Assembly (NCBI GenBank): GCA_009192285.1
Contig: CM018605.1
Coordinates: 2,025,247 to 2,089,246, forward strand
Source: Morchella semilibera
Lineage: Eukaryota > Ascomycota > Pezizomycetes > Pezizales > Morchellaceae
Reading direction: 5' to 3'
DNA length: 64,000 nt
In this document: positions 42,701-54,244 of the stretch, one piece after another
Numbering within the stretch: the first letter of the stretch is position 1
Layout of the letters: every line of letters begins with the position of its first letter
Position numbers and translations under genes: made by a program
The notes under the pieces: generated by a model
What the model saw: only the letters and a program-made list of their open reading frames with translations
What the model was told of the DNA's origin: nothing
Databases searched by the model: none

Positions 42701-44664
42701 ACCTTCTTTGCAGATTTGGGGTGGTGGTGGTGAAAGATGGATTCACCCTGGCCCCCAAGAATAATACCCAGGCGATTAACCCTTTATAGGTACGGATACC
42801 CCCTTATACAGTTTCTTGGTCCATGCTTACAGAAAAAAATTCCTTTAAGGGCAAATAGGACTATTGAGTCATGCAAGACCCACTAATAAGTATACCGGAC
42901 TCTGATGTATCCAGATGTGTGACCCACATTGTGACTACCAAACATTACCAGGACCATGAATATATGTCCTATCTTTCCCGCGGAGTTGATTCTAGAAAAA
43001 AGATGAGCCACGGTGTCAGGGTTTTTATACTCCAGCTCCCCAGTCTCATGGAAGTCCGGCAGAGTGAGACAGGTCCCGGATGCCCGGAGTCAGGATGTTA
43101 AACTACTACATATAGTTATAAAATCCCGAGATATCGAATCCATGTGGTGCTCTTCGATCCTCAAACTTTTCTTTTTCCTTTTCCTTCACCTTAATTTTTC
43201 AAATCTACCTGACATAATGCGGTATTGCCAGGGCTTTGAACGCAGAAAAGGGGGGGCATTGCAGACAATTTGCAACCACGGCCTTCTCCGGATATCCTTC
43301 GGCATTCCCCACAACCCGATATGCCGCGCAATTTATTGCCTTCCTGCGAGCCATTCTTCCCGCTAATGGCGATGCAGTCCGCATGTATTGTATGTATGTG
43401 AAGAATTATAGTCGAAACTGGGCTACCAAGATCTCGATGATTTCATACTAAATGGTTAAATAATCTAGGGATCTAGATCTAGGTGTTGAGCTCCAGCATA
43501 TAGTTGCCATGGTACTGTCAGTACATGCATTAGCTTGTACCGGGTTTTTATGTCCCTGCTAACCATGTGGTTAACCGATTACAAAGGCCCAGGTATAGCT
43601 TACATACCTCAGCAGCGCAGGCAGCGTAGAACCTACATTGTACTTACATGTACTTACATGTACTTACTTCCCTACTTAACATCACTGTCTAAGGCGCCAT
43701 GAATAATGAGCCCATGTGCCTAAAAGCAAGGCAGTGAAGGGCAAGGGGGGAACGGTGCTTGTTTATCGGCCTAGATTACACTCCTGATCTGTATCCGCTA
43801 GAAATGCCATTACATGTAACCAGGGGCGCTTGATTTACTGATACATGTGTACACGGCAGGATTTCATGCCCTGTTTAGCTGGACATATGCACAATTTGGA
43901 GGAGGCGTTCTACCGAAAATTCTTCCACCCGCTGAAACTTACATGTAGTCTGCTACCATGAACTTGAAGCACGCTAGAGGTTTGGTAACTGGCTCAAGTC
44001 GCAGAGTACCTACTTACGTGTATGAATTATGGATACACCACAGAGGAAAGAAAAGAGGAAGGCTAAATACACCAGTTCGAGAAACATAGTTAGATATGAA
44101 ACTGGCGCTGATATCCCTTGGGGGGGAGAAGACATAGGATCGATATCAGGCAGGGACACTCAACACAGCCCTGCTGAATGATTTGGAATTGTCCCCACAC
44201 GCAGACGTTGCTGCGCGGAACGCCTGGATCACTCCCCTAGCCTTACTTTTCTAGATATTGTAAGAGTTGAAGAAGGGATGAAGAACTTCTACCGTGTTGG
44301 CCGGGACTGACTATGTGCGGTTTGGTAAACGTTTTTCTCAATCGGCCAACAGCTGCAGCCACCGAGATTGAAATCATGGTGATAGGAACCTGGCTGTTCT
44401 ATTAGATTTAGATACCCAACTTGGGTAAATCAGCAAAACAGTTACGTGAAGCACATGAAGCACAACTAGGGATTATATATATTCACGAAAAAATTGGATT
44501 TCTATAGTACAATGGGAGATCCTTAGACTCGACATAAAAATATTTATTCACAAAGAGAAAAAAAAAGAGGAAGAAAAAGAAAAAGAAAAAAGAACCAGAA
44601 AGGCACTCGGAGTGTCCAACTACTACCTCTACCTATTTCCCTATCTATCCAAACCCGCTACCCA
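39727..44664. other. 5-kb gene-free interval
   Basis: Only short, unconvincing ORFs are present. The interval contains at least eight exact TACATGTA palindromes (for example 42231, 42288, 42484, 43646 and 43657, the last two within a tandem TTACATGTACTTACATGTAC), homopolymer runs and an A/G-rich stretch at 44555-44600. No tRNA or rRNA gene was recognised. Confidence 0.5.
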
Positions 44665-46385
44665 CTACCGCCCAAGCTTATACTTCCTCACCGCGGCCTC
44701 CAAATCCCCCATCTTCGCCGTCTCATCCTGCCCCGCCTGGACCACTATTGTCGGCCTCCCCGTCCCTTCCCCCTTATTCCGCACCTTGCCAGTCAATACC
44801 CTCTCCGCAACCCTCCTCAAATCCGCCACCTCCAACGCCTCGATCTTCCTGCACATCTCGAGCACACCCACCTTCTTCCCCTGCGTCTGTACCTGCCGTC
44901 CGAGATCCTCGAGCTCCACCATGCGGCTCTCCAGGTTCATCAGCAGTGAGCTCTTCAGCTGCTTCTTCGCACGGTCCACCTCAGCCTTCTTTAGCCCCGA
45001 AAACCCGCTCGTGGAGAATGTCGCTGCGAACTCGCGCAGCACCACGTCAAGGAGCGCGTGCCCGGCGCCCGGGCGACAGGAGGCCCCGATCCCGAAGAGA
45101 CCGCTGTCGCTGTAGCCATGGTTGAAGGCGACGCAGGACTCGATCCATCCGTGTTGGTTGAGGACGTTGGTGAAGAGACGGCTGTACATGCCCTTTCCGG
45201 GGCCGCCGGCGGAGAAGGAGCCACCGCCGCCGAGGAGGGTCTGCAGTGTTGCTAGGGCGTAGATATCGGGGTCGGTGATGCCGAGGCCTTCGAAGGCGAT
45301 GTAGACATGCGTGAAGGTGGGGAGGTGCGTAGGGCCGTCGAAGGGCGGAAGGGAGAGGATACCGCCGGTGTAATGGGATGGGGTGTTTAGTGGGGGGGAG
45401 AGCGGGGAGGGTGTGGAGGCGGCGGAGGCGCTGGTGGAGGCACTAGTGGAGAGGTTCTTGACGAGGGGGATTCTGGAAAAGATACTGGATGTAGTGGTGG
45501 TGGTGGGGGGCGGCTTGCTGGTGATCGCGGAGATGGGCTCGCCGGCTTTCATGTCGCCAAAATACTTTTCGCCGAGAGCGACGGCGGTCCTATGGTCTAC
45601 GCCCGCAAAGGCGAGCACTATGCGCTCGGGGCGGTAGAATAGGCTCCTGTACTCTTGTATGGTCTTCCTATCGATCTTGGTCAATTGCTCCTCCGGGCAT
45701 AGCAGCGGATTCCCCAGCGTATTGCCCTTATACGCCGCCACATGCACCAGTTCCGGCAATATCATCTCCGGCCTTGCCCAAATCTCGCCAATCTCGTACC
45801 GCGCTGTCTCCAGCTGCTGCGACACCTCCTCCTCGCTGATGAGCGGATCGCGGACCGTCTCTGCGAGAATTCCCGCCATACTTGCTACGTCCTTGTTGAA
45901 GACGGCCGACTGGTACATGAGGGTCTCTCGGGCAGAGGCGCACTGCACATGCCCACCCAGCGAGTCAAGCACCTCAACCATCTTGTCCGAGGATCGGCGG
46001 GTAGTGGCCTTGAAGGCGAGACGGTCAATGATGTGACTTACGCCGTGCAGACGGTCGGTTTCGTATCGTGAGCCAGCGTCAATGTAGACGCCTATGCCCG
46101 AAAAGTGGCCGGGGAGGGCCTCGGTGGCTATTCGGAGGCCATTGGGCAGCGTGGTGATCTCGTCGAGCTCTACGGGATCCTGAGGCCGTTGTTAGTTGGA
46201 CTATGGGGGCCAAGGTTGGGGGGGGGGGGGAAGAGACAGTAGGTACATACTCGACTCTCTGACGGCGATGCCGCGGAGGCAAAGGAACGGTGGCGGGGTA
46301 GAGGCTGTAGTGGAGGCAATTTGCCCCCAAGCCGAGGGACTGCTAAAGGGCGCAGAAGGGATCTGAAGGCGTGTGAACGAAGCAT
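44665..46385 (-). CDS. MAS2: Mitochondrial processing peptidase alpha subunit
   Basis: Exons 46251-46385 and 44665-46179 give 549 residues. With MPP-beta this subunit cleaves presequences of proteins imported into the mitochondrial matrix. The N terminus (MLRSHAFRSLLRPLAVPRLG) is an Arg-rich presequence. The M16 fold follows (VELDEITTLPNGLRIATE, GVYIDAGSRYETDRLHGVSH). The catalytic HxxEH of the beta subunit is absent at the corresponding place (HGVSHIIDRLAFK), which identifies the alpha subunit. The flexible glycine-rich loop that binds presequences is present (LLGGGGSFSAGGPGKGMYSR). The intron is 71 nt with GTATGT and a CTAAC branch site. The frame is intact. Confidence 0.94.
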
Positions 46386-46389
46386 CGTG

Positions 46390-46459
46390 AGGAGAAGGAG
46401 GAAGAGGCGGAGGAGGAGGCGGAGGAGGAGGAGGAGGAGGAGGAGGAGGAGGAGGAGGG
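46390..46459. repeat. (GGA)n microsatellite upstream of MAS2
   Basis: Almost pure GGA/GGC repeats directly upstream of the MAS2 start codon, so they lie in its 5' UTR or promoter. Confidence 0.95.
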
Positions 46460-47750
46460 TGACCGTGGTTTGAGCCTAGAGAGGCGTTTGCTGGCTGGAG
46501 AATTAAGATCTTGTCAGAATTTTGAAATTGGGGTTACCCGGCTTCTTGTGATCTCTTGATCTAGAGCTGGGGGGAGGCAATTGGTAATTGTAATTGGTAT
46601 GAGAGTGTGTATTATAAATTGAGGTTCGTTTGATATGGAGAGATTGGTTTTTGGTGCAGAGATGTGGTGTGGTGTGGCGAGGTGGGGTTTGACTGATTTG
46701 CTGGGCTGCAGGGAATACGCCGCTTTTAGTGGTGGTGGCAGCGAGTGATGCGTTGTGATGTATTCAATTCGCTATGAGGAGTATTGACACTCCCACGGCA
46801 ATCCATCCACTGACAGAAACACCAACACCCACAGTGCTCGTGGCAGTACGTACTTGGACATGCGGTACACGATAAACCCAGATTTAGGGCAAATGTCTGT
46901 TCCAAGGTTTAAGTCTGTGCTATTTACATTTAATCGGTGGTGGGCCAGCAGTCGAGCAGCACACGGGACACAGCCACCGCTGTCAGTAAGCTCAATTAAC
47001 TGCGCAACCCCGGAATATATATATGGTTCTCTAACATAACATACTTAATAAACCCTGCAAAGCCGGAGCTGATCTTGCTTGAGCATATCTAACTGGTAAT
47101 ATATACTGTCTATTCAACTAAATTACAATATACACACGATTAGCCAGGTTTTACCCCTAAGTACATGCCCTGACATGATCCGACTCAGGACCCCCGGGTC
47201 GGAATGCTAAGCTAACCCGTGACTACATGTGCCCAGCTGAACCGTACCACCCCTCCCCCTCTCCCCTTCAGAATGTGATTAAATTATATAAGTACGTATA
47301 TACTTCATATATTACTCCCCGCCGGTGCAAACAGATCAGGACTTATGTAGGATCACAGAAGGCTTACATGTGCTTGGGAGCGCTCCCACTCACCTCTCTG
47401 GATTGGACCCAACCGGAGCCGGAGCCGGAGTGTTAAACCTACCTTCTTGCTCGACCCTGCAGTGGCCGGCGCTAACTGTGGCTGGGTGTGGTGGTGGTGG
47501 TGGTGGTGGTGGTGGTTGGTGTTGTGGCTGCCCATCTCCGCCCCGCATCCTCACGAGCAACGACGGCCAATTCCATAATCCGGAATTAAATCCATTGAAA
47601 GCACATACACACCTAGTAATTACATATAACTTTTTGAGCCCCCTTCCATCCACCCCATTAACAAAAGACCAAGACACGCAGAGAAAGAAAGAAAGAAAGG
47701 CACGAGTGATAATACATGATCAACCATAGTATATTTTACAAACCCTAACT
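46460..47750. other. Intergenic stretch between MAS2 and UTP18 genes
   Basis: It contains a (GGT)n microsatellite at about 47487-47520 and TACATGT-type palindromes. No supported gene was seen. Confidence 0.5.
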
Positions 47751-49733
47751 TCAGGGCTTGATCTCAAATAGTCTTACATTCCCGGCCTCGTTTCCGACGG
47801 CTACCATGCCCGTCTCCTTTCCGGCCCAGGCCACGGCTGTGACTTTGCCTAGCGGCGTCTTGCTGGTCGGCCAGTTCTTGTAGACGGTGCAGCTGGGGAG
47901 GTGTACTATATCACATTGTTAGTAGAGTTCTAAAGTTGTGGAGAGTCAATTGAGGGGAATGCTCACCCATCCTTAACGCATCCTTCTTCCCCCGACTCGC
48001 TATACACAGTACCTGCGTATCAGGCGAGAACTCCAGCACACTGATCGCCGTCACCAGCTGCTCCATAACCTTCACGGGCTTCGGCTCCTGCGGACTCCCC
48101 ACCGCGCCCGGCGCACCTCCCCCAAACGAGAGCTTCCGGTCATATATGTTGACGATGCCACTCTGCGACCCGACCGCGACCCAGCGCGCGCCGCCGTTGG
48201 CCACCACCGTCGTCGCAAAGCCGCCCTCGTCGCGCCACCGCGCCGTGAACGCGCGCTGCAAAACATCGTACTCCCATACCTCGCCGCCCTTATTTGCGAT
48301 GGTGAGGTGGCTGCCGTCGTGGTGCCACGACACGTCCTGGACGCGCCCTTCGACGGCCGCGAGCGCAATCCATTGAAGGCCTGTGGCGTCGAGGATGTTG
48401 ACGCGGCCCTTGGACCCTAGAATGGCCATGAACCGGCCGCAGGGCGACAGCTTGAATGTCTCCATGCTTCGCTGCTCCTCCTGGTGTCCATACACCCTTG
48501 TGATCTTTTGGATGGCGCCAGACTCCAGGTCCCAGACGTGGAAGTAGCGCCTGCGGCCGCTGGCAAAGATGCGGCGGCCGTCGGCGTGGATCCAGGCGCT
48601 GGAAATGGGTGTGCGGCGGATGTGCAGCGATGTGGCGGGGGGGTTGTGTTTACCGTCGATGTGGTGGAGGCGTAGGGTTGAGTCGAAGCCGGAGGAGAGG
48701 AGGAGGGGATGTGAGGGGTGGAAGTGCAGCGCATTGATGCCGCAGAGGGAGCCGTTGGTGTGGTTGGCGTCGGTGAGGCGAGCAATGTTGAGGGCCTCGG
48801 GCTTGAGGTGGGTAATGCTGGAGGGCCGCGTCCAGTTGTGCGTGCTCTGGAGGAAGGCGGAGAGCGGTGGGGCGGTCAAGGAAGTAGTGCCGGAGTCATC
48901 AAGGTCCATGTCTGAGCCGGAGGAGCTGCTGGAGGAGTCCCGGCGGCGGCGGCGCTTGTGTTCGGGGGTGTCGGGAAGCGCCCAGTCGGGGATAGGGTAG
49001 ACTCGCTCGAACCTATATGGGCGGTAGGGGGTTAATTGAATTCTCTCCCTTAGTGAAGGTGTATGGGGAGGGGGGGAGGGGAGGAGCTTACTGGCGCCGG
49101 AGTCGCTGTGAGTATTCATTACCGTTGACAAAGTCGTCCACCTCGGTGTCCCGCAGCTTACGGCGCTGATTCACGGATGCGAGCGAGATTGTCAGGCGCT
49201 CATCATCACTATCCACCCAGGCCGGCATCTCGCCTTCCGCCGCCGCTGCTGCCTGCGCCGCCGGTACTACCCCTGTCTCCTCGTCGTTGCGGGTCACAAT
49301 CGCAGTAGCCCCCGGGCCCGAGTCCACAAAGAATAACTAAAACCCATGCTCAGCCAATTGCCCCCTCCCACTCCAAAACAGCAGAAAGGAAAATAAAAGG
49401 AAATAGAGGAGATTCGAAAATGAAACACACCTCATCATCCGCCAACGCTGCCAGATCCCGCCCAGGGCCCTCTTCACCCTCTGTTGTTGCCCCACCCTCT
49501 ACCGCATCCCCGCCCTCCTCGTCGTAATCATTATCATCATCGGAATAGTACTTTTCGAGAGCTCCGTTCTCGCGTAGGCTCTGATGGAAGCCCGAGAGAT
49601 CGCCAAAGACGAGCTTTTCGAGCTCGAGCTCAGCGTCGTCCTTTGGGATGGGGGCGCGGTCCTCTTTCCTAGTGGCCTTTGGCGGGGGAGGGGGACGGTC
49701 CACGGTGCTCGTCTTGCGGGATTTTTTTGCCAT
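47751..49733 (-). CDS. UTP18: U3 snoRNP-associated WD40 protein Utp18
   Basis: Exons 49431-49733, 49092-49336, 47967-49012 and 47751-47905 give 582 residues in frame. Utp18 is a UtpB component of the small-subunit processome and acts in early 18S pre-rRNA processing in the nucleolus. The N terminus is basic then acidic (MAKKSRKTSTVDRPPPPPKA; YYSDDDNDYDEEGGD). The conserved RLTISLASVNQRRKLRDTEV and EYSQRLRRQFERVYPIPDWA motifs precede a C-terminal beta-propeller with repeats such as INALHFHPSHPLLLSSGFD, GRRRYFHVWDLESGAI and RWVAVGSQSGIVNIYD. It ends GNAEGNVRLFEIKP-like. The start was chosen at MAKKSRK because upstream in-frame sequence lacks similarity and is low complexity. Confidence 0.94.
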
Positions 49734-50130
49734 TGAGTGAGGATATATGTAGTAGTATTTGGTGTGTAGTAGAGATGGGGGAGTGGGGGGTGTTGATGAT
49801 TGTGGCGGTTGTGCAGAGACGAGTGAATCTGACCTGAATATCAAGTCGAAATATCTTTTTTTTTCTTCCCAGGGAAGAGCAGAGCCTCATCACAGGGTTA
49901 GGGTTGAAAGACCGCTGGTAATGGTCAATGATCAGGATCACGGCTGTGGATCCGCAGCACATGTCATCACTCGGTATGTGGTTTCTTACGTAATCAGAAT
50001 ACATACATTAATTCTTGGCATCGCGAAAGCCTCAACGATCGATCATTTCCCTTTTTACGGTTTCCGGGTTTGGGTCGAAGCTGCGAGGACTCGAACAGAA
50101 TTAAACATCACCACCATAACCGCCTCTTCA

Positions 50131-51397
50131 ATGCCGCCCAAACCCCGTAATCCCGCTACAGCAGCTTCTGCTACTGCTCCATCCACTTCCACCTCTGCTG
50201 CCGCCGCCGCCGACACACCTCTCTTCCTCCCATCCGCCCTCGATGACTCCGACTCTGACTCCGCCCCCTCTCCTCCCTCCCCTGGCCGCACTGAAATCAC
50301 CCCCGGCCCACCTCCACAACAAGCGTCAATGTCTGCGCCATTTCCCTCCGCCCACTTAACTCTCTCCGACAGCTCCTCCGAGGCTGACGCCGCCTCAAAC
50401 GACGACGACGACGACGAGGACGAAGAGGACGACGATCCCGTCGTCTGCAGCTACAACATCCACATCACGACACCCATATCGCCCGACCTCTACATCTTCC
50501 AGTACCCCGTACGCTCCCGTACAAAGCCGTACACCAAGGCAGAGTCGTCGTGTCCCGTCGAGGCCCGCTTCAAGCCAAAGTCGGGGATGGTCGAGGTGGA
50601 CGTGCCCGTCAATGTGCATGTCAACTACGACGAGGAAAAGGGCAAGGCGTGGGGGGATCTGATGCGGAAAGCCGGGAAGGAGGCGGCGGGGAGGTCGGCG
50701 CTGGCCGGAGGTGGGGGCGCAGGCGGCGCAAATAAGAGGAGGAAGGTGGAGGATGATGATGACGATGAGGAGGAGGAGCCGGATATTGGTGCGATCGACT
50801 TTGTGGAGGCGGTCAAGAGGGGAGGGTCTTGGATAGGCAGACGTTGGGGAGTAGGATACAACCCGATAATACAAAGTATATGGTCGGTGTGTTTAAGAAT
50901 GGTGAGTCTGGGTGTTATTGGTGTATGAGGTTTTTGTGGATAAATGAGCTGACTGACTGACGGGTGGGTGATATGTAGACCAATTGCACTTGACTCCCAT
51001 TGCCTCGACGCTCCAGCTACGCCCGCAATTCCACCACGTCGACACCGCTGTCGAAGCCGAGCGTGCAGCCTCAAAAGCCGCGCGCGACGCCTCAGCTCCT
51101 CAGAAGCCGCAAGAGGCCCGCGCGGTGCATCTGTCCGTCAAGAACTCCGACGACCCGTCTTCGCAGCTCAGCAACACGATAAAGGCGCTGCGTGTGGCGG
51201 AGGAAGAGGAGTGGACGAGACTGCACTGGGTCGACCAGGACACGGAGGACGCCTGGGACATGTATGAGGTCTCATGCCTAAAGGAGGGCGAGGGCGGCCC
51301 GCTGAGGAATATCACGGGGAAGGCGGAGTATATGGAGTGGCTGAGTACGGGAAAGCCGATTGTGAGGAAGAAGGAGGTGAAGGTGGAGGGGGTATGA
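50131..51397 (+). CDS. RPC37: RNA polymerase III subunit Rpc37 (RPC5), with apparent frameshift
   Basis: Two exons (50131-50901 and 50979-51397). Rpc37 pairs with Rpc53 in the TFIIF-like subcomplex used for Pol III initiation and termination. After a Ser/Pro/Asp-rich N terminus come the conserved VVCSYNIHITTPISPDLYIF, QYPVRSRTKPYTK and SGMVEVDVPVNVHVNYD. Exon 2 has QLHLTPIASTLQLRPQFHHV and the C-terminal EEWTRLHWVDQDTEDAWDMY. Between them the conserved VLDRQTLGSRIQPDNTKYMV lies in the -1 frame relative to the 5' part. A single G missing in GGGGAGGG at about 50819-50827 would explain this, as would an unrecognised splice. Whether it is an assembly error or a real lesion cannot be told here. 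Confidence 0.85.
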
Positions 51398-52668
51398 GGG
51401 GTTGTGGGTAAAATGGGGGGGGGGGGCAATGGCGTATTGTAAATAGACTTAGGTAGTATAGCATAGCATAGCAGGTATATGTATCTGCTCATGGTCCTGC
51501 ATCCTTAATGAGAAACAAGAACAAATGCGTTTCAAAATGCTTTCCGTATTTCCTCTTTTTTGTAATTTGTTCTAGAGCTCTTTGGATATGGCTGCTATGT
51601 ATTAGAATGCAATATCTGGTCGAGGATCATAATTTGGAATATCTAACATACTTTCTCTGAGGTTAGCACTCATTATTTCTAGGCCGAGTGCTTATCGATA
51701 TCATAGCCCCATGAGCTGTAACCTCCTCCTCCTCCTCCACCTCCCTGCCCCTCATCAAACTCAAAGCACTATTGACCAAACATTCGTAGGCGGTAGGAGT
51801 TTGTGGTTTATGGTCGGCAGGCCAGGGCGCTGCGTATAACGTTATAGCTAGCACACGAGGACCCACGAATTCGATAAGACATGAATGAACTCCCGTCCGT
51901 ATTCTGGACCGTTCTGTACTGCGGTAGCCCTCTATTTAGGTGTTCGTGATTCGCCCGACCTACACCGGACTCAAGCCGGTGGCGCGTGCTCTCTTCCCTG
52001 GCATATGGGCTTGCAGCCTGGTATATTGTGTCTGCATGATAATTGTGTAGAGTATAGATCTCTGAACTGCATGCAATCTTGTAAAAGTCAAGCCCGTATG
52101 CGTACATGCTCTAATAACCAAATCTGACAAATTGAATGAATCGCCTGGATACACCACCTGTGCTCTCCAAGATTGCCCAGCTGCAGCCCTGTTGACATCA
52201 CAATGCTTTTGCATATATGCAGAGCGATAGTTCATATGCATGGTCCCTGCTTTCAACATGCTTCAACTGCTAACTCTGATCCTTGACGTGGATGCCTTCC
52301 TTTCACTATCGGGTCGCCAGGCCGGCGGGTATATTATGGGTCATATATTATCACTCGGCTTGGTATGTACTAGAAACGTGTGGGGTAGCTTGGCAATATT
52401 TGATAACTACATGTACATGTCCCAGAACCACAGTTGGTGTATGACTTCTAAGGCACCAAACCCTTCAGCCTCATGGTTTCTAGAAGGTAATTAGGAAAAA
52501 GAATGTGACGGTCCTGCAACCACTACAAACAGCCCCGAGTGTCTTACTCGTGGGGGGAAGAACAACTTTCAAAGGGCAAAATAAAAAATATATACTTTGA
52601 TACAAGAAATGGGAAGATTTTATCATGTACAATTCCACCCACCTCAACCTCTCTATACACCCCCCAGT
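51398..52668. other. Intergenic stretch, no supported gene
   Basis: Convergent 3' flanks of RPC37 and mL46. A TACATGTACATGT palindrome cluster is at about 52409. Nothing else is recognised. Confidence 0.5.
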
Positions 52669-53883
52669 CTACCTGTCAACCAACGCATGCTTTACGGCCT
52701 TCCAGTACTTCCCTGAAACGAGGGACTGGATTTCCTCTTTGGTGACCCATTTGAAATCATTCAGACCAAACTTGTTGTCTGCCAAATCTGCCTGTCCGGC
52801 AAGGATGCGCGCCTTCATGAAGAAAACCTTCTTTCCCCCACTCTTACCCTCGTCGATAATACCCCAGGGGTAGTCGTAGACACGGTGAGCTATTGGGACG
52901 CTTCCGACAAACCAGGTGTGCATGTTAATGCCTACAGACTCTCTAAGGGTACGTTCAGCGCCCTATGGGGATGTTATCTTAGATAATTTCTTCTTAAAAA
53001 GTATGTCCGGGCTAGCAAAGGTATTTCATACCGATCGGAGGTTCTCATCCCCAACAAGCACGCTCTGTGGGAACCTCCATGCGAACTCATCCCGGTTCTT
53101 TCTGACAAGAAGGTATAATGTCCTGCTCATTTTCCTATTCAGGCTCTTTGTGTCATTCTCCAAATCTGCTTGTGAGATCCTTGGGAATGGCTTTGCGATA
53201 ATTTCCGTCGGGTGCTCGAAAGGTTCTCCCTTTGCTTCTGCCTCCTTTGCAGCCTCGGCTCTCGTAGTAGCCATCCTCAGCGTATCCTCTTCCCCCGTTA
53301 CGGTAGTATCTACCAGGTACTGGTAACCATTATCTTCGCTGATGTGGCTGTTGTCCCCAGCCAGAAGCTCGTCTGCCCATCCTCGCGGCCCGTAGGGATT
53401 GTACTTGTTTGCCGCGGCCTGTTTTCTCTTCCATTCCTGATCGGCCAGAGTTCCCTTTTTGAAGTAGAACCAGCGGGTGAATGGGAGCTGGAGTCGGTCA
53501 TTGAGGCGGCGCTGGTAGAAGTAGTATGATGACTCGAAGTCCGGAAGGTCACGGGTAAGCATGGGTGGTCGACTGAGGATAACCGCCGAGGCAACGCTAT
53601 ACGATTCCGAAGCGTCGGCCTCCTTGCGGGCCTGGAGATCGAAGATGTGCCCAGCACCGGTAGGGTCTGCTGCGGCGGCGGTGGACTCTGCCGTAGCAGT
53701 CGAGTACGATCGTAGGACACATGGTTTTGAGGAATTTCCCAGGAGAGATCCTGAAGATTTTTATTTAAGTTTTGAGAATACGGCCTTCAATTCGAGGTAA
53801 TTGACATTATATTGGACTGGGAAAGACATACGCCGTATCAGCAGCCCCAGTATCGGCCTAGAACACTTCTGGCCTGAATTCAT
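52669..53883 (-). CDS. MRPL17: Mitochondrial large-subunit ribosomal protein mL46 (54S L17)
   Basis: Exons 53832-53883, 53032-53750 and 52669-52962 give 354 residues. This is a mitoribosome protein built on a Nudix-like fold. The start was placed at 53883 because a small first exon (MNSGQKCSRPILGLLIR) joins through a GTATGT intron to a typical Arg/Ser presequence (PCVLRSYSTATAES). Conserved blocks follow: AVILSRPPMLTRDLPDFESS, YFYQRRLNDRLQLPFTRWFY, FPRISQADLENDTKSLNRKM, TWFVGSVPIAHRVYDYP and KKVFFMKARILAGQ. It is divergent from POT1 across a shared 361-bp region. The family assignment is strong; exon 1 rests on splice signals alone. Confidence 0.9.
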
Positions 53884-54244
53884 AGCGACAGTTTACACCA
53901 GAGTAATCGGAGATTACTACAAGAGAACCTGAGGTAAATTGAGGTAATCGCAGAGGGGTGGAAACTATGATTGGCGAAAGACCTCAAACGTCAAACGTCG
54001 GACTTTCCAAAACCTCGAAAAAGTTTCTGCGGTCCCTCCATTTGCCAAGCCTGAAAGGTGGGATGGGATGCAACAAACAGTTACCCTGAACCAACCTCCT
54101 AACGCGCAAACGCGTCTTCCCAGGAACTCGTTCGCGGCGTCACGTTGGCTTCGTCAAGGGCTCGACATCACCAAACATCAACACCACCAAACCTCCATAC
54201 TCCCAAACTTCGATATTAGGCCATTCATTGACAACAACTCAGCA
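53884..54244. promoter_or_regulatory. Divergent promoter region mL46 / POT1
   Basis: 361 bp between the two divergent start codons. It contains a local repeat CAAACGTCAAACGTC at about 53984. An in-frame upstream ATG for POT1 at 54068 would shorten it if used. Confidence 0.5.

Noticed and set aside
44612-45125. Plus-strand ORFs opposite MAS2, UTP18 and RRP9
   Set aside because: They are antisense shadows of high-GC coding exons.
53310-53720. 136-residue minus-strand ORF starting MSYDRTRLLRQ
   Set aside because: It is the alternative frame of mL46 exon 2; the other frame carries the conserved ribosomal protein blocks.
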